Shown: one piece after another, positions 39,737 to 43,053 of the stretch
Layout of the letters: each line of letters starts with the position of its first letter
Numbering within the stretch: position 1 is the stretch's first letter
NCBI GenBank assembly: GCA_902386135.1
Contig: CABMIB010000049.1
Span: 1 to 43,053, forward strand
Source: an uncultured archaeon
GTDB lineage: Archaea > Halobacteriota > Methanosarcinia > Methanosarcinales > Methanoperedenaceae
Reading direction: 5' to 3'
Length of the DNA: 43,053 bases
Position numbers and translations under genes: made by a program
Notes under the pieces: generated by a model
The model's database searches: none
What the model was told of the DNA's origin: nothing
What the model saw: only the letters and a program-made list of their open reading frames with translations

Positions 39737-40747
39737 TTACTTTTTATTAAGATATACGCTGTTCATTGAGAGAGCATAGAAATTTACAAACTTTAATGAA
39801 TCATCAACTAAAACATCATATTGCTTTGCTGCTAAGTATAATGCTTTAAGTTTCACAAAATGCTCTTCTTTTATGTCTTTACTCAGAATCAAATCATTTA
39901 TTTGATAGTCAATATCTGCAAAATTTGTTAAAGCATTGGTCAATTCTTTTTTAACAGAAAGTGAGCTAAAATAACTTGACGAAATAATTGTGAATGTAAA
40001 TTGCAAAACAAGGACAATTATTAGGAATGTATAGTCAGAAATTATAGAACGTGTTATAAATAATGATTCTGCTGGCAGAAATAATGCAAGTACAACATAA
40101 ATCATTATAAACACTAACTTTAAACCACCTAATGTAAAATGCCATCTTCTTGGGCTGGCATTTTCTTTTATTGTAGCTAACATCTTAAAAGTTTCATTAA
40201 ATCCACCCTTTTCGGAAAATTTTGTAAGAGCATTTAAGAAGAGTGGAAGAAACGCGCATAATAAAGCTGAGATGAAAGGGATTAATATATAAAGCGGTTG
40301 ATTTACAGTTATTGTTTTATATGAAGCCAATAGAGCAGTTAAGGTAATAATGTAAACCAGACTTATTGCAGTCGCAATAGGAGCTGCCATTTTCAAACCC
40401 CAAGTAAAAACGAGTTTTAATTTATTTTCATCTGTTCTTTGGAAAACTTGGATAACTTCCTCTACATTTTCTGATGTAAAAGTCTTTCTTGTTAAAAATA
40501 ATCCATAGAATGCCCATAAGTACAATAACAGAAAAGAAGCGGGTATCCAATAAATAAGAATTTTTAGTTGAAAGCTTATTCCTAATGCAAGTATAAATGA
40601 GAACAGTGATCCGATTAAAAGATTACTATCAATATTTTGTAATTGCCTCTGCGTATGTTCAGAGCTCTGATTTACCATTTCCCTTAATTCTTTTAATTCT
40701 GCTATTGAATTATCAGACTTCATATCAAAACTCTTCAAGTTGTGCAT
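39737..40747 (-). CDS. membrane protein of unknown function in AT-rich island
   Basis: A 336-residue protein with a soluble N-terminus (SIAELKELREMVNQSSEHT), a hairpin of two helices (residues 45-85: LFSFILALGISF and ILIYWIPASFLLLYLW), two more (about 125-180), two further helices near 205-260, and a soluble C-terminal part ending YALSMNSVYLNKK. It is strikingly AT-rich compared with the flanking genes. No known family is recognised; the layout is like that of accessory-region membrane effectors or transport-associated proteins but no function can be given. Confidence 0.55.
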   Translation of the reverse strand: MHNLKSFDMKSDNSIAELKELREMVNQSSEHTQRQLQNIDSNLLIGSLFSFILALGISFQLKILIYWIPASFLLLYLWAFYGLFLTRKTFTSENVEEVIQVFQRTDENKLKLVFTWGLKMAAPIATAISLVYIITLTALLASYKTITVNQPLYILIPFISALLCAFLPLFLNALTKFSEKGGFNETFKMLATIKENASPRRWHFTLGGLKLVFIMIYVVLALFLPAESLFITRSIISDYTFLIIVLVLQFTFTIISSSYFSSLSVKKELTNALTNFADIDYQINDLILSKDIKEEHFVKLKALYLAAKQYDVLVDDSLKFVNFYALSMNSVYLNKK

Positions 40748-40812
40748 CTACATAATCCGCTTTTGCCATATTCCGATTCGTTATACTCTGTATTCATAGG
40801 ATTTGTACACTA

Positions 40813-41616
40813 TCATAATAAATTCTGAGAAAACATGTGGTAAAATTTACAAAAGTTTATTACACCGCATTTTTTGCACTTTGGATTCTCTTCTAAACAT
40901 ATTCCATCTTCTAATCCAAAGTATTCCTTTTTTCCCATTTGACCATACAATACAAAAATTATATCTATGTATCTTATTGGATTGCTAGTTATCAAAGCAA
41001 AGTTTCTACCAACATCAATCGCCTGCTCTGTTTCATTTTTATTATCAATTAACCCAAGCCTTGAAAAAATTCTACAAACTACTCTATCAGGTTTAAGAAC
41101 ATTAAATCCTAATTCTGTTAAAAAATGATAAACTGTTATTTTGCTTATATATCGAAATCTTTTTCTTAAATCTATTTTTATTCTGTAGATAACTTTCACA
41201 TCAGAATGCTCGCCAAAGGCCTCAAGGTATTTAGCAAACGAACCATATTTATTCAGGATATTATAAAATTCTTTAGCATTTTCAATACATGCTTCGATTT
41301 TGGGTTTATTATGAATTGTGTTGGGGTCGTTTAAAATCTGGTCAATTTCTTTTTGCGAATATTCCTTGACTTTTCTGAAGTCGTACAAGTACTTCTTTAT
41401 CGCGGGTAATTTTTGCTCAACAGTGGATGCGTTCATACCAGAATGAAAAACAACGCAAATCATATTCCAAAAAATTTCATCATCCGACATCTTCTTGTAA
41501 CTAATGGTCTTGAAATCCCCAAATCGAGAATCAAATAACTCCTTCGAGAGGTTGCTTTCCTTTCGCAATGTATTTTCTATTTGAATAAATATCTCTCTAT
41601 AATCTTGCTCTATCAT
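40813..41616 (-). CDS. HhH-GPD/TAG-like DNA glycosylase with Cys motif
   Basis: The 267-residue product resembles helix-hairpin-helix DNA glycosylases, especially 3-methyladenine glycosylase I: DDEIFWNMICVVFHSGMNAS, HNKPKIEACIENAKEFYNIL, a helix KITVYHFLTELGFNVLKPD, and RVVCRIFSRLGL. The C-terminal CLEENPKCKKCGVINFCKFY has four Cys in the spacing of Fe-S-containing members (EndoIII/MutY type). Base-excision repair is therefore likely; the lesion is not known. ATG 41616 is chosen because a TATA-like AATATAT lies about 35 bases upstream; the longer start at 41643 is too near it. Very AT-rich. Confidence 0.6.
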   Translation of the reverse strand: MIEQDYREIFIQIENTLRKESNLSKELFDSRFGDFKTISYKKMSDDEIFWNMICVVFHSGMNASTVEQKLPAIKKYLYDFRKVKEYSQKEIDQILNDPNTIHNKPKIEACIENAKEFYNILNKYGSFAKYLEAFGEHSDVKVIYRIKIDLRKRFRYISKITVYHFLTELGFNVLKPDRVVCRIFSRLGLIDNKNETEQAIDVGRNFALITSNPIRYIDIIFVLYGQMGKKEYFGLEDGICLEENPKCKKCGVINFCKFYHMFSQNLL

Positions 41617-41834
41617 ACCTATTACCAACCATAATCTAAACATTTTTCATATATTTAGTATTCTACCATAAAGTCACTTCAAAAATTTAAAAGTATCCTC
41701 TCACTTTATTAAACGTTGAGTTATCAGGGAATGACGCTTCATCTACAAAATTGTAGTGCCACACATCTATGGTGGAAACGTGGGCATGTCAAAATATATT
41801 TATGCCTTGGAAATCCATGAAGTTTTGTTGATTT

Positions 41835-42278
41835 ATGACGAACCAAGAAAAATACAAACAACTTTTAGAAGAACATAGATGGCTAACTAAATCAATTTGG
41901 GATAAAATTAACTCGGCAGTTACAGCGAATGGGATTTTATTTGCAGCCCTCAATTTAATTGAAGTACAAGGTTCAAAAAATAATTTTATCATTCATAAAA
42001 TAGGTTTAAGTGTTGCTGGAGTTCTTATAACGCTCTTTTTTTGGCTTGCTTTAAATTTGGATCTTAAACATAGGCAAAATAATCTGCAAAGCATTTATCA
42101 AATTCAAAAAGTCAGTGATGATTTATCTATAAATTTAATTGATGCTCACTATATTATTCGGCTAGTTAAATTTGAATTTGAATTTGATACTACTAAAACA
42201 GTAAAATTCGCAACAGGAATATTATTAATACTTTGGTTAGTACTTATATTATTTATTTTAATAGAAAACAAAAATTAA
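41835..42278 (+). CDS. small three-helix membrane protein
   Basis: A 147-residue protein: a charged N-terminal helix (NQEKYKQLLEEHRWLTKSIW), two membrane helices (about 25-40 and 52-72: IGLSVAGVLITLFFWLAL), a soluble helical segment with QIQKVSDDLSINLIDAH, and a final membrane helix (FATGILLILWLVLILFIL). The plan resembles small SLATT- or RipA-like membrane proteins found in accessory and defence regions, but no motif proves this. AT-rich like its neighbours. Confidence 0.55.
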   Translation: MTNQEKYKQLLEEHRWLTKSIWDKINSAVTANGILFAALNLIEVQGSKNNFIIHKIGLSVAGVLITLFFWLALNLDLKHRQNNLQSIYQIQKVSDDLSINLIDAHYIIRLVKFEFEFDTTKTVKFATGILLILWLVLILFILIENKN

Positions 42279-42375
42279 AAAATATTTGCAATAAAAAACG
42301 GGAAGTTTTCAAAATACTTTATGCCATTATTAACAACATTATCTAATTCTTCATCACTATTTTTTAAAAACAAAG

Positions 42376-42462
42376 CGACGAGAGGGGGACTTGAACCCCC
42401 GAGTTCCTTGTAGGAACACAGGGTTAGCAACCCTGCGCCATACCGGGCTTGGCTATCTCGTC
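42376..42462 (-). tRNA. tRNA-Ser (GCU anticodon)
   Basis: An 87-base cloverleaf on the minus strand: acceptor GACGAGA with TCTCGTC, anticodon stem CAGGG/CCCTG around TTGCTAA (anticodon GCT, bases 42428-42426), a long variable arm with the stem GTTCC/GGAAC as expected for serine, and T arm GGGGG-TTCAAGT-CCCCC. Discriminator G; CCA is not encoded. It is not interrupted by an intron. Confidence 0.95.
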
Positions 42463-42650
42463 AGCGATTATAGAATTATCGGCATCCAAAAAATAGCTTT
42501 TGGGGTACCTTTCTTATTTCCTGTTTGCTATATAACACTTTTTACTTGCTCTTTCAATAGACGCATGAATCATAGTTATCCCTGAAACTTACATACGTAA
42601 TATAAAAGATCCTGTCAGCTCTATTAAAATGAGCCAGAGCAAGATAATCA

Positions 42651-42718
42651 ACCACAGAGAACATAGAGGGCACAGAGAGTTGTTGTTTTCGCTCTGTGTC
42701 CTCTGTGCGCTCTGTGGT
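42651..42718. repeat. CACAGAG hairpin repeat adjoining element copy 3
   Basis: A 68-base palindrome beginning ACCACAGAG, with internal ATAGAGG and CACAGAG units, and ending CTCTGTGGT. It belongs to a different sequence family from the CGCAAAG hairpins but has the same plan of a repeated heptamer in each arm. It directly touches the right end of copy 3 (42717). The rest of 42463-42650 shows no gene, only AT-rich sequence with a TATA-like GTTATATAG on the minus strand that could drive the tRNA. Confidence 0.7.
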
Positions 42719-42857
42719 AATTAACCACAAATTTTAGCTTTAGTTTACGTGATCAGTTGCAGCATATTGTGAACTCACCGCAAAGAACGCAAAGTTCGCA
42801 AAGAATTTTACTGCTACGCTTTGCGCCCTTTGCGAACTTTGCGGTGTTTGATTAAAA
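42717..42857 (-). repeat. dispersed CGCAAAG hairpin element, copy 3
   Basis: In inverted orientation to copies 1 and 2. Read on the minus strand it starts TTAATCAAACACCGCAAAG, forms a hairpin ending CTTTGCGGTG, and continues GAGTTCAC, ATATGCTGCAACTGATCA, TAAAGCTAAA, GGTTAATTAC, matching the right arms of the other copies. Confidence 0.75.
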
Positions 42858-42894
42858 ATCCGCGCCCATCTGGCTTATCTGCAGTTCGTCATGC

Positions 42895-43053
42895 AAAATC
42901 AAAGTAGCGGGCACGCCTTGGGTCGTAGCTTCTTCCATTGCCCAGTGGTTCGCAAATTCGCCTCCGCCCCGCGCCCCCGTGAGCGATAGTTGTTCACAGG
43001 CGGTGTGCTCCCTTCCGGGCCTGGACCTTTGTCTGCGATTAAGATACAAAAAC
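42895..43053 (-). ncRNA. SRP (7S) RNA, 3' part
   Basis: The minus strand reads GGTCCAGGCCCGGAAGGGAG near 43020, the universal SRP helix 8 with its GGAA tetraloop and A-rich symmetrical loop, where SRP54 and SRP19 assemble. It is followed by a long GC-rich strand (GCTCACGGGGGCGCGGGGCG and on) expected for the 3' side of helix 5. The 5' half lies beyond the window. The 3' end is estimated near a GATTTTG at about 42895-42903. The protein-like frame across it is spurious. Confidence 0.82.

Noticed and set aside
39615-42383. Attachment-site duplication of the tRNA-Ser 3' end flanking the AT-rich island
   Set aside because: The only match near 39625 is TCGTCGCT, 8 bases and in the wrong orientation, so it is probably chance. 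No integrase gene is present.
42852-43049. 65-codon minus-strand frame at the right edge
   Set aside because: It lies over the SRP RNA, whose helix 8 sequence explains the region.
1-43053. Borg-type or other extrachromosomal element of Methanoperedens
   Set aside because: The window carries SRP RNA, lysyl-tRNA synthetase, coaD, cofE and a cobamide operon, and lacks the dense tandem repeats of such elements.

Overview
The window is archaeal and most probably comes from a Candidatus Methanoperedens (ANME-2d, Methanosarcinales) genome or a close relative. This is an inference from gene content, not from a database match. The evidence is methanogenesis marker protein 8, an AtwA-like methyl-CoM reductase activation ATPase, F420 ligase CofE, class I lysyl-tRNA synthetase, archaeal CobY/CobZ cobamide genes, archaeal TATA promoters, and a class III polyhydroxyalkanoate (PHA) operon. 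PHA synthesis in an MCR-type archaeon is a known trait of Methanoperedens. The body of the window looks chromosomal.

Layout. 1-1830: remnant of a small toxin-antitoxin-like pair, hemD, and a CBS-domain protein. 1956-7622: PHA operon on the + strand (repeat-built PhaE-like protein, phaE, phaC, phaB, phaA, second reductase). 7656-10414: a peptide-modifying-type radical SAM enzyme, a G-rich-loop hairpin, a damaged HTH gene, VOC and SRPBCC genes, and a small protein with a Cys/Gly tail. 10415-10927 is noncoding and carries the first copy of a dispersed hairpin element. 10928-17608: marker 8, coaD, lysS, carbamate kinase, small redox proteins, a membrane protein and a regulator. 17926-19018: MNT/HEPN pair plus a 56-aa gene. 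19027-24011: binding protein, cofE, HD hydrolase, GNAT, V4R-like protein and others. 24006-25341: a 52-aa cysteine protein overlapping a PqqD-like/radical SAM/SPASM enzyme. 25397-29783: ArsR regulator, AtwA-like ATPase with extra C-terminal repeats, zinc ribbon, ferredoxin and MerA-like flavoprotein in one minus-strand operon. 29885-32423: HMA metallochaperone and arsenic genes (acr3, CMD protein, arsR) with two matching operators. 32440-36776: cobamide operon cobD-cbiB-cobZ-cobS-cobY. 36825-39566: methyltransferase-like membrane protein, ADP-ribosylglycohydrolase, TspO, and an orphan antitoxin with a toxin remnant. 39737-42278: an AT-rich accessory stretch with a DNA-glycosylase-like gene and two membrane proteins. 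42376 to the end: tRNA-Ser(GCU), hairpin repeats and the 3' part of SRP RNA.

How it works together. PhaA and PhaB turn acetyl-CoA into 3-hydroxybutyryl-CoA, which PhaC/PhaE polymerise as a carbon store. The cobamide operon builds and attaches the lower ligand of the B12-type cofactor needed by C1 methyltransferases. CofE makes F420. The arsenic genes and the ArsR-controlled redox operon look like metal and redox stress functions. The latter joins an MCR-activation-type ATPase to a ferredoxin and a MerA-like flavoprotein, and together with the cysteine-peptide/radical SAM pair it is the most likely place for an undescribed system.
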